This document shows, one piece after another, positions 28,648 to 38,273 of a DNA stretch of 64,000 nucleotides. The notes under the pieces were generated by a model, which did no database searches, was not told the DNA's origin, and was given only the letters and a program-made list of their open reading frames with translations. The translations under genes and the position numbers were made by a program. This stretch comes from Paenibacillus durus ATCC 35681 (GTDB lineage: Bacteria > Bacillota > Bacilli > Paenibacillales > Paenibacillaceae), in the NCBI RefSeq assembly GCF_000993825.1, contig NZ_CP011114.1, forward strand, positions 3,038,001-3,102,000, in the 5' to 3' direction. Positions within the stretch are counted from its first letter, which is position 1, and every line of letters begins with the position of its first letter.

Positions 28648-28821
28648 TCTCTCTCCCCCTTTCTAGCTGTTCTGTACAAGTTTCTCCCCTTGCAGAAGCT
28701 GCCGCTTCATATCTAATGAACTATTATACCCTGCGGAGTCAATCCGACAAATGAGTTTTCTTCTATTCTTCAATTTTTTTCAGTATGATGGGTGAAGATG
28801 AATCGGAAAGGACATATTACA

Positions 28822-29442
28822 ATGAGAAAATGGCTGCTGGCGCTGTGTTATGTTTCGGGCTTGGGCGCCGCGTTTATCTACAGATATACCATTCTGGCCT
28901 GGCTGGGCCAGGACGGGCATGCTCTGCTCTCGATCCTGGCAGCGGCCGCGCTGGCTATGTTCCCGGTCGTGCCGTACAAAGCCGTTATCGGACTGTTCGG
29001 ATATGTTTACGGAAGTCTAGCGGGCGGAGTGATGTGCTGGCTGGCGACAACGGCGGCCGCAGCGCTGATGTTCGGCGGCGTCAAATGGCTGTTTCCGGAA
29101 AAAGGACGCGCTTATTTGTCTTCGATCCCGGCGCTGGACAAATTCACGGCTGCCGTTCAGCGGCGGCCCTTCGCTTCGGTAGTTGCAGCCCGCCTGCTGC
29201 CGATTATCCCGCAATCGGCGGTCAATGTGTATGCCGCCGCAGCCGGGCTGCCCTTCTGGAGCTTTATCCTTGCTTCAGGTCTGGGCAAAATCCCGGGCAT
29301 CGCGCTCTTTGCCTTTCTCGGCGGCAGCGCCCGGGAGCATCCCGCAGCCGCCGGAATAGCCGCCGCGCTGTACATTGCGGCGCTTCTATTGTTCGGCCTT
29401 CTACTAAAAGGCGGCAGACACCGGAACAAACGTTCAGCCTGA
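28822..29442 (+). CDS. TVP38/TMEM64 (VTT-domain) membrane protein
   Basis: 206 residues from ATG 28822, nine bases after AAAGGA. DedA-like VTT membrane protein: several hydrophobic helices, the family segment VVPYKAVIGLFGYVYGSLAG and the later ARLLPIIPQSAVNVYAAAAGLPFWSF with its conserved Arg and Pro, then GLGKIPGIALFAFLGG. Such proteins are thought to scramble or carry phospholipids or undecaprenyl phosphate; the exact role here is unknown. Confidence 0.85.
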   Translation: MRKWLLALCYVSGLGAAFIYRYTILAWLGQDGHALLSILAAAALAMFPVVPYKAVIGLFGYVYGSLAGGVMCWLATTAAAALMFGGVKWLFPEKGRAYLSSIPALDKFTAAVQRRPFASVVAARLLPIIPQSAVNVYAAAAGLPFWSFILASGLGKIPGIALFAFLGGSAREHPAAAGIAAALYIAALLLFGLLLKGGRHRNKRSA

Positions 29443-29532
29443 AGCTTTACGGCTTGTTGGCACAACGCACTTAGATGGTTTATAATTAAATTGTGGTCTA
29501 TTTAATTGCTTCATTTGACAGGAGGGACAACT

Positions 29533-30513
29533 ATGACTGACAATCCGACTAACCGAGCAGGCTCCCGCACCGAAAAAGCGACATTCGCTGGCGGCTGCTT
29601 CTGGTGTATGGTCTCCCCGTTCGAGGAGCTGCCCGGCATTATCGACGTCGTCTCCGGCTATACCGGAGGGCATACGGTCAATCCGACTTACGAAGAAGTC
29701 TGCTCCGAAACGACGGGCCATGCGGAAGCCGTGCAAATTACATTCGATCCCGATATTTTTCCATACAGTAAGCTGCTTGAGCTGTTCTGGCAGCAGATTG
29801 ATCCGACGGATGAAGGCGGCCAGTTCCATGACCGAGGCTCCTCCTACCGGACGGCGATCTTCTATCACAATGAGGAGCAGCGCAAGGAAGCCGAGGCATC
29901 CAAGCTCGCAACCCAGCACAGCGGCCGCTTCTCGGGTCCGATTGTGACGCCTATTGTTCCGGCCGGGGTCTTCTATCCTGCGGAAGAATATCATCAGGGC
30001 TATCACCGCAAAAATCCGGGCCACTATAAACGCTACCGAAAAGCCTCCGGCCGGGAAGCCTTTATTGAGAGCCATTGGCCGCATAAAGAGGACAAGCAAA
30101 GTCTGAAGCAGCGGCTTACGCCACTGCAATACGAGGTCACACAGAATAATGCCACGGAATCCCCGTTTCAAAATGAATTTTGGGATCATCACGGAGAAGG
30201 CATTTATGTGGACATCGTGTCCGGAGAGCCGCTTTTTAGTTCCAGGGATAAATATGATTCCGGCTGCGGCTGGCCCAGCTTCACCCGCCCGCTCCGCGAC
30301 TATTCAGTGAAAGAAAAGACCGATCTCAGCCACTTGATGATCCGCACGGAAGTACGCAGCAGAGAAGCGGATTCACATCTCGGCCATGTTTTTAATGACG
30401 GACCGGGCCCGGATGGTCTTCGCTACTGCATCAATTCCGCCGCGCTGCGCTTCGTTCCGAAGGAGAATCTTGAACAGGAAGGTTATGGCGAATACCGCGT
30501 CTTATTTCAATAG
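29533..30513 (+). CDS. msrAB: Fused peptide methionine sulfoxide reductase MsrA/MsrB
   Basis: 326 residues from ATG 29533 behind GGAGGGAC. The N-terminal MsrA domain has the catalytic GGCFWC and [15 protein letters not shown]. The C-terminal MsrB domain has [13 protein letters not shown], the [11 protein letters not shown] motif and the catalytic Cys in [11 protein letters not shown]. MsrA reduces the S and MsrB the R form of methionine sulfoxide, repairing oxidised proteins. No signal peptide, so cytoplasmic. The MsrB zinc CxxC pairs are absent, as in many fused forms. Confidence 0.95.
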   Translation: MTDNPTNRAGSRTEKATFAGGCFWCMVSPFEELPGIIDVVSGYTGGHTVNPTYEEVCSETTGHAEAVQITFDPDIFPYSKLLELFWQQIDPTDEGGQFHDRGSSYRTAIFYHNEEQRKEAEASKLATQHSGRFSGPIVTPIVPAGVFYPAEEYHQGYHRKNPGHYKRYRKASGREAFIESHWPHKEDKQSLKQRLTPLQYEVTQNNATESPFQNEFWDHHGEGIYVDIVSGEPLFSSRDKYDSGCGWPSFTRPLRDYSVKEKTDLSHLMIRTEVRSREADSHLGHVFNDGPGPDGLRYCINSAALRFVPKENLEQEGYGEYRVLFQ

Positions 30514-30544
30514 AACGCTTTCCCTATAAAGCGGGAATGTAACA

Positions 30545-30592
30545 AAAGCCTCTGAACGGGTTTCTCGCCCGCCCCAGAGGCTTGTTCTCTTA
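30545..30592. terminator. Bidirectional terminator between msrAB and the DUF4349 gene
   Basis: AAGCCTCTG / CAGAGGCTT stem with an inner CGGG/CCCG pairing; TTGTTCTCTT follows on the plus strand. Confidence 0.75.
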
Positions 30593-31729
30593 CTTGTCTT
30601 CCGGCGGTTCCAGCGCCTGCGGCACATCTCCGGGCTCATCTTCCCCGTCCTTCCGGCTTTGTCCGGCCGTTCCTCCGTATGCCCCCTCTTCTTTACGCCG
30701 ATTGGCTTCCCGAATCAGCTGCGAAGCCTCTTCGCGGCGGCGATGGCGTCTTGAGCGGCGGACCCAGAGCAGCGCGGCCAGAATGAGACCGGCTCCGATC
30801 AGTACCGGCAACGCCCCGGCCAGGAAGATAAAGATCCCCTCTAATCCCTTGGCGATGGCATTTAGGGTTCCGCGCAGCGCGTCAGAGGCTCTGCCAAATA
30901 GCGATTGCGGCTCTTCCTTACGCATATTTAAGGTACTCTCGTCCGGCTGATACAGTCGCAGCTCCACCGTCGAGTACAGTACATTTTGATCGATATAGCG
31001 CATTCTTCCCTTGATCTGCTCAATCTCCTCCTGAACCTTGCCAAGCTCGTTGGCAAACGACACAAGATCCGTGGCTTTGGTCGCCTGTTTCATAAATTCG
31101 ACATACTGGGATTCCAGCAGCTGCTTCGCCTTCAGGCGCGCTTCAAGGTCGACATACTCTTCAGAAACGTCCTGACCCTCGATGCTGCGCTGGAGCGATT
31201 CATGCTTGACTTTCTCCAGACTATCCAGAAAAGAAGAGAAGCCGGAAGCAGGCACCTTCACGACAAACGTGCCGCCATGCTCGGAACCAGTCATCGTTTC
31301 CGTGAATCCGAGAATGTAGCCCCGGGCGAGATTGATCATATTTCGCACTTCCGTCTGCGCTTTCTCGTAATTTTCCACTTCCATGTTGAGATTGGCATGG
31401 TAGATCAGTTTCTTGTTCAGCCCAGCGGCTACATCGCCGGACGCGAAACCGCCGGAGCTGCTGACGGTTTGTTCTGCGGGGGAGTCGCTTGCAAGCTCTT
31501 TACCGCTCCCCGATCCGCTGTCTTGCGCGGTTTTGGCTGAATCTGCAAGACCGGCGGCGATGGGAGCCCCCTCGCTGACCGCGTTCGAATCAAATGAGAC
31601 GCTTTTGTTCATCATGGAATTTGCAGCCTTATCCGCGCTCCCGGCGCTGCCGCCCGAACTGCAGCCAACCAGCATGAAAGACAACAGCAACAGCACCGTT
31701 ACCATGTAATACAGACTTCGCTTCAACAT
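30590..31729 (-). CDS. DUF4349 lipoprotein
   Basis: 379 residues. Signal peptide with lipobox LVGC (Cys23), then a low-complexity Ser/Ala/Gly linker to about residue 105. The DUF4349 domain follows (YHANLNMEVENYEKAQTEVRNMI ... LEARLKAKQLLESQYVEFMKQA ... YIDQNVLYSTVELRLYQP), containing a coiled-coil (about 200-260). A transmembrane helix (about 300-325) and a charged cytoplasmic tail come last. Family function is not established; a cell-envelope role is likely. It has both a lipid anchor and a C-terminal membrane helix. Confidence 0.85.
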   Translation of the reverse strand: MLKRSLYYMVTVLLLLSFMLVGCSSGGSAGSADKAANSMMNKSVSFDSNAVSEGAPIAAGLADSAKTAQDSGSGSGKELASDSPAEQTVSSSGGFASGDVAAGLNKKLIYHANLNMEVENYEKAQTEVRNMINLARGYILGFTETMTGSEHGGTFVVKVPASGFSSFLDSLEKVKHESLQRSIEGQDVSEEYVDLEARLKAKQLLESQYVEFMKQATKATDLVSFANELGKVQEEIEQIKGRMRYIDQNVLYSTVELRLYQPDESTLNMRKEEPQSLFGRASDALRGTLNAIAKGLEGIFIFLAGALPVLIGAGLILAALLWVRRSRRHRRREEASQLIREANRRKEEGAYGGTAGQSRKDGEDEPGDVPQALEPPEDK

Positions 31730-31929
31730 CCGAATCCCCCCAATTTATCTGCTGTCTGATATTTAATCTCCAGACGTTTCCAGACCCTGAAAGGTTGCGG
31801 AGTACGAATCTTTCTTTAGCGGCTTCAACGGAAGGGTTCAATGGGGGCCTGCCAGATCACTGGAATGATCGCTTGGTATAAATCAAGAGGTATGAGGAAA
31901 ACCTACTAACGTTAGGAGGTGAATACTTT

Positions 31930-32082
31930 ATGGCAAAAGATGTGCTTTGCGAAGTGAACACCTGTACTTATTGGGCCAATGAAAACAAGTGTAATGCCGA
32001 GTCAATCTTCATTGCTTTCAACAATGTGAGACAAGCTTCCCGCTCCGAAGAAACAGATTGCGACACGTTTAAAAAGAAATAG
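31930..32082 (+). CDS. DUF1540 small Cys-rich protein
   Basis: 50 residues (MAKDVLCEVNTCTYWANENK start), behind an ideal TTAGGAGGTGAATACTTT. The pattern CEVNTCxYW-x6-CNA with a later Cys is the DUF1540 signature common in Bacillota, probably a small metal-binding fold. Too short for many gene finders. Stands alone, ending 19 bp before a strong terminator. Confidence 0.85.
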   Translation: MAKDVLCEVNTCTYWANENKCNAESIFIAFNNVRQASRSEETDCDTFKKK

Positions 32083-32100
32083 GGTATGGATATAAAAAGC

Positions 32101-32136
32101 AATAAACCGGGATCGGATTCCCGGTTTATTCTTTAT
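32101..32136. terminator. Bidirectional terminator between DUF1540 gene and metE
   Basis: AATAAACCGGGA / TCCCGGTTTATT, 12-bp stem, then TCTTTAT on the plus strand. Confidence 0.85.
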
Positions 32137-32154
32137 AAGCCGATCTTTCGCAAG

Positions 32155-34455
32155 TTACGGCTGAGTCGCCCGAGCTTTCTTTCTGGCATCCTCAGCAGCC
32201 GCCACCATATTTCGCAGCGATGCCTCCGTCTCGTTCCAGCCCCGCGTCTTCAGTCCGCAGTCCGGATTGATCCAGAACTGCTCCGGATGCAGCACCCGCA
32301 GCGCCCGGTCGATGCCGGTCTTCATTTCTTCCACCGCCGGAACCCGCGGGCTATGGATGTCATATACTCCAAGGCCGATCCCTTTGTCGTATTCCATTTT
32401 CTCAAAGCTTGCAATTAGCTCGCCATGGCTGCGCGAAGTCTCAATCGAAATAACATCCGCATCCATATCGGAAATGGAATCGATCATATCGCCAAATTCG
32501 CAATAGCACATATGGGTATGGATTTGCGTCGTGTCCCGGACGAGATTCGTGGAAATCCGGAAAGCTTTTACAGCCCAGTCCAGATAATGCCTGCGGTCCT
32601 TCTCCTTGAGTGAAAGTCCTTCGCGCACCGCCGGCTCGTCCACCTGGATCATCTCCACCCCGGCGCTTTCGAGCGCCAGCACCTCCTGCCGCAGCGCGAG
32701 CGCAATCTGGTTCGCTACCCGCTCCCGGCTTAGATCGTCGCGCACGAAGGACCAGTTCAGAATCGTGACCGGCCCGGTCAGCATGCCCTTTACCGGAAGC
32801 TTCGTCAAAGACTGCGCATAGACGCTTTCCTTGACGGTCATCGGTTCGGTGAAAGCGACATCGGCGTAGATCACCGGCGGCTTGACGCAGCGGGAACCGT
32901 AGGATTGCACCCAGCCATTCTGCGTGAACAGAAATCCATCCAGCTTCTCCCCGAAGAACTCCACCATATCGGTTCGTTCAAATTCGCCGTGCACCAGAAC
33001 ATCCAGACCAATCTTCTCCTGAAGAGCGATGGCGTCCGCAATTTGCCGGCGGATAAAATCATCATAGACTTCCTGGCTCAGCTCGCCCTTGCGCCATTTG
33101 AGCCGCGCCTGCCGGACCTCCGGCGTCTGCGGAAAGCTGCCGATTGTCGTTGTCGGCAGCAGCGGCAGGCGCCACTTATCCTGCTGGCGCTTCGCCCGCT
33201 CGGCATAGGCCGGGCTTCGCCGATCGGGCAGCTCCGCCAGGCCGCGTTCAAGCTCCGCCACATCCGCGCGGCTGCGCTCGGGCAGCTTGCGGAAGGCGGC
33301 CAGCGCAGCCTGCGCCTCGGCTAACGAAGCCCCGGCGGCGACGCGCCCCTCAAGCAGCGCCCGTTTCAGCAGCGCAAGCTCTGCCAGCTTCTCATCGGCG
33401 AAGGCCAGCGCGCTGCGCACCTCCGGCCTCAACTTCTCCTCGCTGCGCACCGTCACAGGCACATGCAGCAGGCTGCTGGACGGCTGCAAAATCAGCTTGC
33501 CCGCCGGGACGAGGGCAGCGAGCCGCTGAGCCAGCGCCAGCTTGTCATCCGGGTCGCAGCGCCAAATCCCGCGCCCGTCAATCACTCCGGCTCCAAGCGT
33601 CTTGTCCTCCGGCCAGCCCAGACGCTCGATCGCTTCCAGATTGCCCCCGCCGTCGTGTACAAAATCGAGTCCGATGCCCTGCACTGGCAGCTTCAGCAGC
33701 GCTTCAAGCGGCTCGGCAGACTCGAAATACGTCTGCAGCATAATGGAGAGTCCCGGAACAGCGGAATGAAGCGCGCCGTAAATCTCGCTTAGAAGCTCAA
33801 TATCCTCTTCCTGAAGCCCGGTCACTACCGCAGGCTCGTCTATTTGAACCCAAGCCGCCCCCTCCCGCTCCAGCTCCTGCAGCAGCTGCACATAGACCGG
33901 CAGAAAGCGCTGCGCCACACTGCGGATTTCCGAAAGGGCAAAGCCCTTGGACAGCTTCAGGAACGTATAGAGTCCAATGACCACGGGCTTGCCGTCAATG
34001 CCCGCCTGCGATTTGGCGAACCGGTACGCGGCAAGCGGTTTGTTCTCCGTTAGAACAGGCTTAAGATCCCCGATCTCCGGCACGATGTAGTGGTAATTCG
34101 TATTGAACCATTTCGTCATCTCGCATGCCGCCGCCCGGGAATTGCCGCGGGCCAAGGCAAAATACAAATCCAGTCCGGCAGGCCCTCCCTCATACCGGTA
34201 CCTGGGAGGCACAATACCGAACATGACGGCCGTATCCAGCACATGATCGTAATACGTGAAATCTCCCACGGGAATCAGATCGATGCCCGCCTCCTGCTGC
34301 TTACGCAGATTTCCCAGCTGAATGCGATCCATTTCCGCATGCAGCTGTTCCTCGCTAATCCGTCCCGCCCAGTAAGACTCCAGCGCTTTTTTCCATTCCC
34401 GGTTCACGCCGATTCTTGGATATCCGAGATTGCTTGTTCTTGCCTGAGTTGTCAT
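32155..34455 (-). CDS. metE: Cobalamin-independent methionine synthase
   Basis: 766 residues, full family length. It transfers the methyl group of 5-methyl-tetrahydropteroyltri-glutamate to homocysteine without B12. The N-terminal half begins SNLGYPRIGVNREWKKALE. The catalytic half has TTTIGSFPQT, GEFERTDMVEFFGE and the zinc ligands in HTHMCYCEF and NPDCGLKTRGW. I chose ATG 34455, nine bases after AGGAGG (ATG 34461 is too close). Controlled by a cobalamin riboswitch upstream. Confidence 0.97.
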   Translation of the reverse strand: MTTQARTSNLGYPRIGVNREWKKALESYWAGRISEEQLHAEMDRIQLGNLRKQQEAGIDLIPVGDFTYYDHVLDTAVMFGIVPPRYRYEGGPAGLDLYFALARGNSRAAACEMTKWFNTNYHYIVPEIGDLKPVLTENKPLAAYRFAKSQAGIDGKPVVIGLYTFLKLSKGFALSEIRSVAQRFLPVYVQLLQELEREGAAWVQIDEPAVVTGLQEEDIELLSEIYGALHSAVPGLSIMLQTYFESAEPLEALLKLPVQGIGLDFVHDGGGNLEAIERLGWPEDKTLGAGVIDGRGIWRCDPDDKLALAQRLAALVPAGKLILQPSSSLLHVPVTVRSEEKLRPEVRSALAFADEKLAELALLKRALLEGRVAAGASLAEAQAALAAFRKLPERSRADVAELERGLAELPDRRSPAYAERAKRQQDKWRLPLLPTTTIGSFPQTPEVRQARLKWRKGELSQEVYDDFIRRQIADAIALQEKIGLDVLVHGEFERTDMVEFFGEKLDGFLFTQNGWVQSYGSRCVKPPVIYADVAFTEPMTVKESVYAQSLTKLPVKGMLTGPVTILNWSFVRDDLSRERVANQIALALRQEVLALESAGVEMIQVDEPAVREGLSLKEKDRRHYLDWAVKAFRISTNLVRDTTQIHTHMCYCEFGDMIDSISDMDADVISIETSRSHGELIASFEKMEYDKGIGLGVYDIHSPRVPAVEEMKTGIDRALRVLHPEQFWINPDCGLKTRGWNETEASLRNMVAAAEDARKKARATQP

Positions 34456-34581
34456 TTCCATGTTCCTCCTATTCGACTTGTCCTGCCGTAATCTTTCAAA
34501 AAAACATCATATACCGTTGTTTAAGGAAGTGAAATCTTATCCCCTTGGAAGGCCCGCTTCCTATTTCGCATAAACGATCCA

Positions 34582-34626
34582 ACAAAAAGGCGTCCTTCCT
34601 TAAAAGCCCAAGAGGAAAGACGCCTA
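34582..34626 (-). terminator. Riboswitch-linked terminator in the metE leader
   Basis: Minus-strand AGGCGTC-TTTCCT / AAGGAAG-GACGCCT stem followed by TTTTT. Lies between the cobalamin aptamer and metE and is the likely expression platform. Confidence 0.85.
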
Positions 34627-34664
34627 CGTTAATCTCACGTTTGCGATCTAACACCTCCCTATCT

Positions 34665-34868
34665 CCCGTAGGTACAGCAGTGCGTCGAAACAGGCAGGTC
34701 TCCTGGCTGCGGCGTCATCGTCATCAGCGGCCTTCCCGTCAGCGCCGGGCTGACAGTGGCATAAGATGGCTGAAGAACTCTTCCGTTACAGTGGCGGGAC
34801 CGCGTCGGCTTTGCACCGAGCTTCCCTTTTAAGCTCCGGAATTCTCTATTCCGGCAAGCACCTGTTTC
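34665..34868 (-). promoter_or_regulatory. Cobalamin riboswitch upstream of metE
   Basis: The B12 box AGCCAGGAGACCTGCC is at 34708-34693. Upstream on the minus strand are GGTGC near the 5' end, AAAAGGGAAGCTCGGTGCAA (the GGGAA and GTGAAA-like core), GCCGACGCGGTCCCGCCACTGT and a TGCCACTG. The order matches the adenosylcobalamin aptamer. With B12 present, transcription of the B12-independent enzyme would stop at the downstream terminator. Confidence 0.95.
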
Positions 34869-34982
34869 CGTTATTTTGTGAATGTTGGATTGGTTAATGA
34901 GTACAACATTTATGTTACGGCAAGACCCTGCGGCCCGCAATAGGAGATAGGGATTCTGGTTATATCGAAACCTGATAACCGG

Positions 34983-35843
34983 TTAAAAGAAAATAATATA
35001 AACGACGGCGGCCAGCACAATGCGGTAGATGGCGAATGGCAGCAGCTTGATCCGGTTGATCAGCTTCAGAAAGAACCGCATCGACAGCAGCGCGAACACG
35101 AAAGCGCTGATAAACCCGGCGATAAAGAACGGCAGCGCATCCAGCGTAAAATACTGCCAGTTCTTGTAAAGCGAGATCAGGCTTGCGCCGGCCATGATCG
35201 GCACAGCCATAATAAAGGTGAAGTCGGCGGCGGCCCGGTGGCTCAGGCCAAGCAGGACGCCTCCCGAAATCGTCGAGCCGGAGCGGGAGAAGCCGGGCCA
35301 GAGCGAGACACACTGGATTAGCCCCACCGCAAGCGCTTGCCCATATGTAATCTGGTCAACACTTTGCGTCCTGGCGCGCTTCGGAGCAAATAAATCCGCG
35401 CAAATCATAAATAGGGCGCCAATTACCAGACCGATCAGCACGGTTGATGTCGAGAACAGATATTCATCAATATAATCTTCGAATAACATTCCGAGCAGAC
35501 CGGCAGGAATGAGACCCGCAATAACTTGCCCAAGCTTCAGACGGCCCCCGGTCTCTACCTGCGGCTGGTCGTCCGGGACCGGTTCAAGCGATCCCTTGCT
35601 AAAGCGTTTCAGTCCGAGCAAATCAATAAAACGATTCCTGAAAATGACGACAACCGCAAGAATTGAACCAAGCTGAATCACGACTTTAAATGTATTAGCC
35701 GTGTATTTTCCGAGAAACTCCTGCGATTTCAACCACATATCATCGACAATAATCATGTGCCCTGTAGAAGATACCGGAGCGAATTCGGTCAGGCCTTCGA
35801 CCAGACCAAGTACGATGGCTTTAATAATGGCTAGCAGATCCAA
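34983..35843 (-). CDS. uppP: Undecaprenyl-diphosphatase UppP (BacA)
   Basis: 286-residue integral membrane enzyme that recycles undecaprenyl diphosphate to the monophosphate for cell wall synthesis; extra copies give bacitracin tolerance. The catalytic stretches are present: GLVEGLTEFAPVSSTGH near the N-terminus and PGFSRSGSTISGG near residue 185. About eight hydrophobic segments. FAPVSS instead of the usual FLPISS is a mild variant. Confidence 0.95.
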   Translation of the reverse strand: MDLLAIIKAIVLGLVEGLTEFAPVSSTGHMIIVDDMWLKSQEFLGKYTANTFKVVIQLGSILAVVVIFRNRFIDLLGLKRFSKGSLEPVPDDQPQVETGGRLKLGQVIAGLIPAGLLGMLFEDYIDEYLFSTSTVLIGLVIGALFMICADLFAPKRARTQSVDQITYGQALAVGLIQCVSLWPGFSRSGSTISGGVLLGLSHRAAADFTFIMAVPIMAGASLISLYKNWQYFTLDALPFFIAGFISAFVFALLSMRFFLKLINRIKLLPFAIYRIVLAAVVYIIFF

Positions 35844-36063
35844 GCTTACGCCTCCTCAATGATTAGATTTGTACTATTTTTTCTTTATACTGTAGCTTAA
35901 ACACTGTATGTTATTTCTGAAACTTGCAGCCCTATTTTTCAGGGTCAGAAGCTCTAACAGCACCCTCTTCCATTTGACTTCCAGACTTGCGAACGCCCCG
36001 GGTACATATGCAATAATGAAGGAATAGATTTCACATGACGGAATAATGTTGGGAGGATGTCCA

Positions 36064-36885
36064 TTGCTTGCACGCCTGCGCGCATTCATATCCGCCTGGA
36101 AGGATTATCCCAGGGAGCAAGGGGAGCTGATCGGGCAGCGTTACGAGGTGCTCTCCCGGATCGGCATGGGAAGCTACGGACTGGCTTACCGCTGCCTGGA
36201 TAAGCGGGAGGGACGCCAAGTGGCCGTCAAACAGGCCAAACCGAGCAAACGGGATGCTGGAAAGCAGATGCTGAAGCGGGAACGGGATATCCTTAAGCAG
36301 CTGGATCATCCCTATATCCCGGCCTGCAGAGATTATTTTGAGGAGAACGGCTCTGCTTGGCTGGTTACTGATTATATTGAGGGTTACACATTGGAACAGC
36401 TGATTTTCGAGCAGGGATGCATATTTCGGGAACAAGACACCCTTCGCTTCGTCTTGAGCTTGATGGAACGGGTGAACCATGTGCATGAACGCGGCTTCGT
36501 GCACCTTGATCTCCGCATTCCCAACATCATTCTCCGGGGAAATGATATTTACTTAATCGATTTCGGTCTGGCCCGGCGGATTGAAGACGACTCCCTATGT
36601 AATAATGGAGAAGCGGAGCGGGACAAGGACGGACTGCCAAAGCGCATGCCCGCGTCTATACAATCGGATTTGCATGACATCGGACATCTTATGCTGTTTA
36701 TGCTGTATTCCGGCTATACTCCCACGCCTGGCGGCGCCGAGCGAAGCTGGTCCGAAGAGTTGGAGCTTACGGCGGGCGTGCAGCGCATACTGCTGAGACT
36801 GCTTGACGAGGAATCGAATCCATACGCAAAGACGCGGGAGTTCATTCGGGATGCCCGGCAGGCATTATCCGTACTGGACTCCTAG
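36064..36885 (+). CDS. Serine/threonine protein kinase-like protein
   Basis: 273 residues if started at TTG 36064 (seven bases after GGGAGG); the ATG at 36046 precedes the ribosome site. Kinase landmarks: Gly loop RIGMGSYGLAYR, VAVKQAK (Lys), catalytic loop HLDLRIPNI (HLDLR in place of HRDLK, with Asp and Asn kept), DFG as IDFGLARR. No transmembrane helix or PASTA repeats, so a soluble kinase like B. subtilis YbdM. Stands alone. Confidence 0.85.
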   Translation: MLARLRAFISAWKDYPREQGELIGQRYEVLSRIGMGSYGLAYRCLDKREGRQVAVKQAKPSKRDAGKQMLKRERDILKQLDHPYIPACRDYFEENGSAWLVTDYIEGYTLEQLIFEQGCIFREQDTLRFVLSLMERVNHVHERGFVHLDLRIPNIILRGNDIYLIDFGLARRIEDDSLCNNGEAERDKDGLPKRMPASIQSDLHDIGHLMLFMLYSGYTPTPGGAERSWSEELELTAGVQRILLRLLDEESNPYAKTREFIRDARQALSVLDS

Positions 36886-36903
36886 CCGACCTGAATGAAT
36901 AAC

Positions 36904-36952
36904 AAGAAACGGATGCCTCCCTAAATTAGGGTTAGCATCCGTTTCTTATTTA
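36904..36952. terminator. Terminator after the kinase gene
   Basis: AAGAAACGGATGC / GCATCCGTTTCTT with inner CCCTAA/TTAGGG, then ATTT. Its first 11 arm bases equal those of the terminator at 146-190. Confidence 0.85.
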
Positions 36953-36974
36953 CTACATTTTAAGAAGCGAAATT

Positions 36975-37160
36975 TCAGCTTGAACTTCCATATCTGTTCT
37001 TGTAATAACCGTGGCCGTGACCGCTCCCGTAACCGGGTCTGCGGCTTGAGGAATTTCCGTAATGCATCGGTCTCCGGTAAGCATCGGAAGAAGCTCCGTG
37101 TCTTTCGTGTTTCGAGTGTCCGACGGAGTGAATGAGTTTGTCGATCAGTCTCCTAAGCAT
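36975..37160 (-). CDS. Small basic Gly/His/Tyr/Ser-rich protein
   Basis: 61 residues behind an ideal AAAGGAGGAAACAGC. An amphipathic start (MLRRLIDKLIHSVGH) is followed by a low-complexity tail rich in Gly, His, Tyr, Ser and Arg. Strongly basic. No recognised domain; surface of spores or nucleic-acid binding are guesses only. Confidence 0.65.
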   Translation of the reverse strand: MLRRLIDKLIHSVGHSKHERHGASSDAYRRPMHYGNSSSRRPGYGSGHGHGYYKNRYGSSS

Positions 37161-37227
37161 GCTGTTTCCTCCTTTTATTCGGATACTGTATAGCTACAGG
37201 ATTGGCATCCTTACAACTTCTATACGT

Positions 37228-37257
37228 AGAGAAAGCCAGCCGGTTTCGGCTGACTTC
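37228..37257 (-). terminator. Terminator after the YitT-family gene
   Basis: Minus-strand GTCAGCCG-AAAC-CGGCTGGC stem followed by TTTCTC. Confidence 0.65.
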
Positions 37258-37266
37258 AATTGATTC

Positions 37267-37950
37267 TTATAATTTTCCCGTGGCAGCGGCTTCTTTACGG
37301 CCCACAAGCGCAGGCTGAACCTGCAGCTTGTTCTTTCCGCGTTTCGGCTTGCCAAGCGAAGTTGTCAACGTGATAACCTGCCCGGCCACGATCACCGCCA
37401 TCGCCGTATACATCGTTTCTCTGAGCGGCATATAGAAGAGTGACAGCAGCAGCACGAAAATGTCCATAATAATGAACACAGTGCCGACCTTGATCCCCTT
37501 CCATTCGCTGATCAGCAGCGATAAGATGTCGTCTCCGCCGCTAGCGCCTCCGCATCGCAGCACCAGTCCCGCGCCAATCCCCGTCAGCAGTCCGGATAGC
37601 AGCGCTGCCAGCGCCAGATTGTCATGGAAATTAAGCACCAGTCCGGAATAGCGCTCCATTAGTCCGTAGAACACAGTGAACGAGCCTATGGAAATGAATG
37701 TGTTGCAGACAAATCCCTTTCCTTTGAGCACCAAGGCTGCGAGCAAAACCGGAAGATCAAGCAGCAGCACGGTGACGGAAGGCGACAGTCCCAGAACATA
37801 CTTGCCGAGCAGCGACAGCCCTACGAACCCGCCCTCGGTCAGATGATTCTGATAATTGATGTGATAGTAAGTAAAGCTAAGCAGCAACGTTCCGAGCAAA
37901 TTAATCGTTAATTGTAGCGGCAGACGAACACCGCTGTTATGGTTCCTCAT
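37267..37950 (-). CDS. YitT-family membrane protein (DUF161)
   Basis: 227 residues with five hydrophobic segments. The family stretch GIGAGLVLRCGGASGGDDILSLL (here residues about 125-147) is diagnostic of YitT/YebU-type proteins. The usual C-terminal DUF2179 domain is missing, replaced by a short basic tail. Function of the family is not established. Start ATG at 37950 behind GGGGAG. Confidence 0.85.
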   Translation of the reverse strand: MRNHNSGVRLPLQLTINLLGTLLLSFTYYHINYQNHLTEGGFVGLSLLGKYVLGLSPSVTVLLLDLPVLLAALVLKGKGFVCNTFISIGSFTVFYGLMERYSGLVLNFHDNLALAALLSGLLTGIGAGLVLRCGGASGGDDILSLLISEWKGIKVGTVFIIMDIFVLLLSLFYMPLRETMYTAMAVIVAGQVITLTTSLGKPKRGKNKLQVQPALVGRKEAAATGKL

Positions 37951-38273
37951 ACAGGCTCCCCTTATCGTAAATGGCGGCTAGACGTCCCACCAACCTCTAC
38001 GACGGGGTGAACCGGTTGTCTTTCTCCTTCGCATACCTATTCCCTTCCTTCGTAGAGGCGGCTGGTTGTCAACTGACTGTGCACACACCTTCTACAAGGA
38101 AGCTAAGTATAAGATAGATCATAACGTTTCCAAATCGTCCTTTGGGGAATCGTCCTTCGGGGACACATGGTATCCTGATCCTTTCGATTTTGTTTTGAAT
38201 ACTGATTCCAGTATACCACAGAATAAGCCATTTCCAAACAAGAAGACAAGTTTTTCCAGAAAAAAGTACAAGC
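37951..38273. other. Intergenic region with a long inverted repeat and a short tandem repeat
   Basis: No gene. CCTCTACGA near 37995 and its complement TCGTAGAGG near 38058 form a wide inverted repeat extended by ACCA/TGGT. Two 15-bp tandem units (ATCGTCCTTTGGGGA and ATCGTCCTTCGGGGA) lie at about 38133-38162. Function unknown; could be a minor regulatory leader or a repeat relic. Confidence 0.45.

Noticed and set aside
33144..33743. 199-codon plus-strand frame inside metE
   Set aside because: GC-rich shadow of a conserved metE region, Ala/Arg/Pro-rich without motifs.
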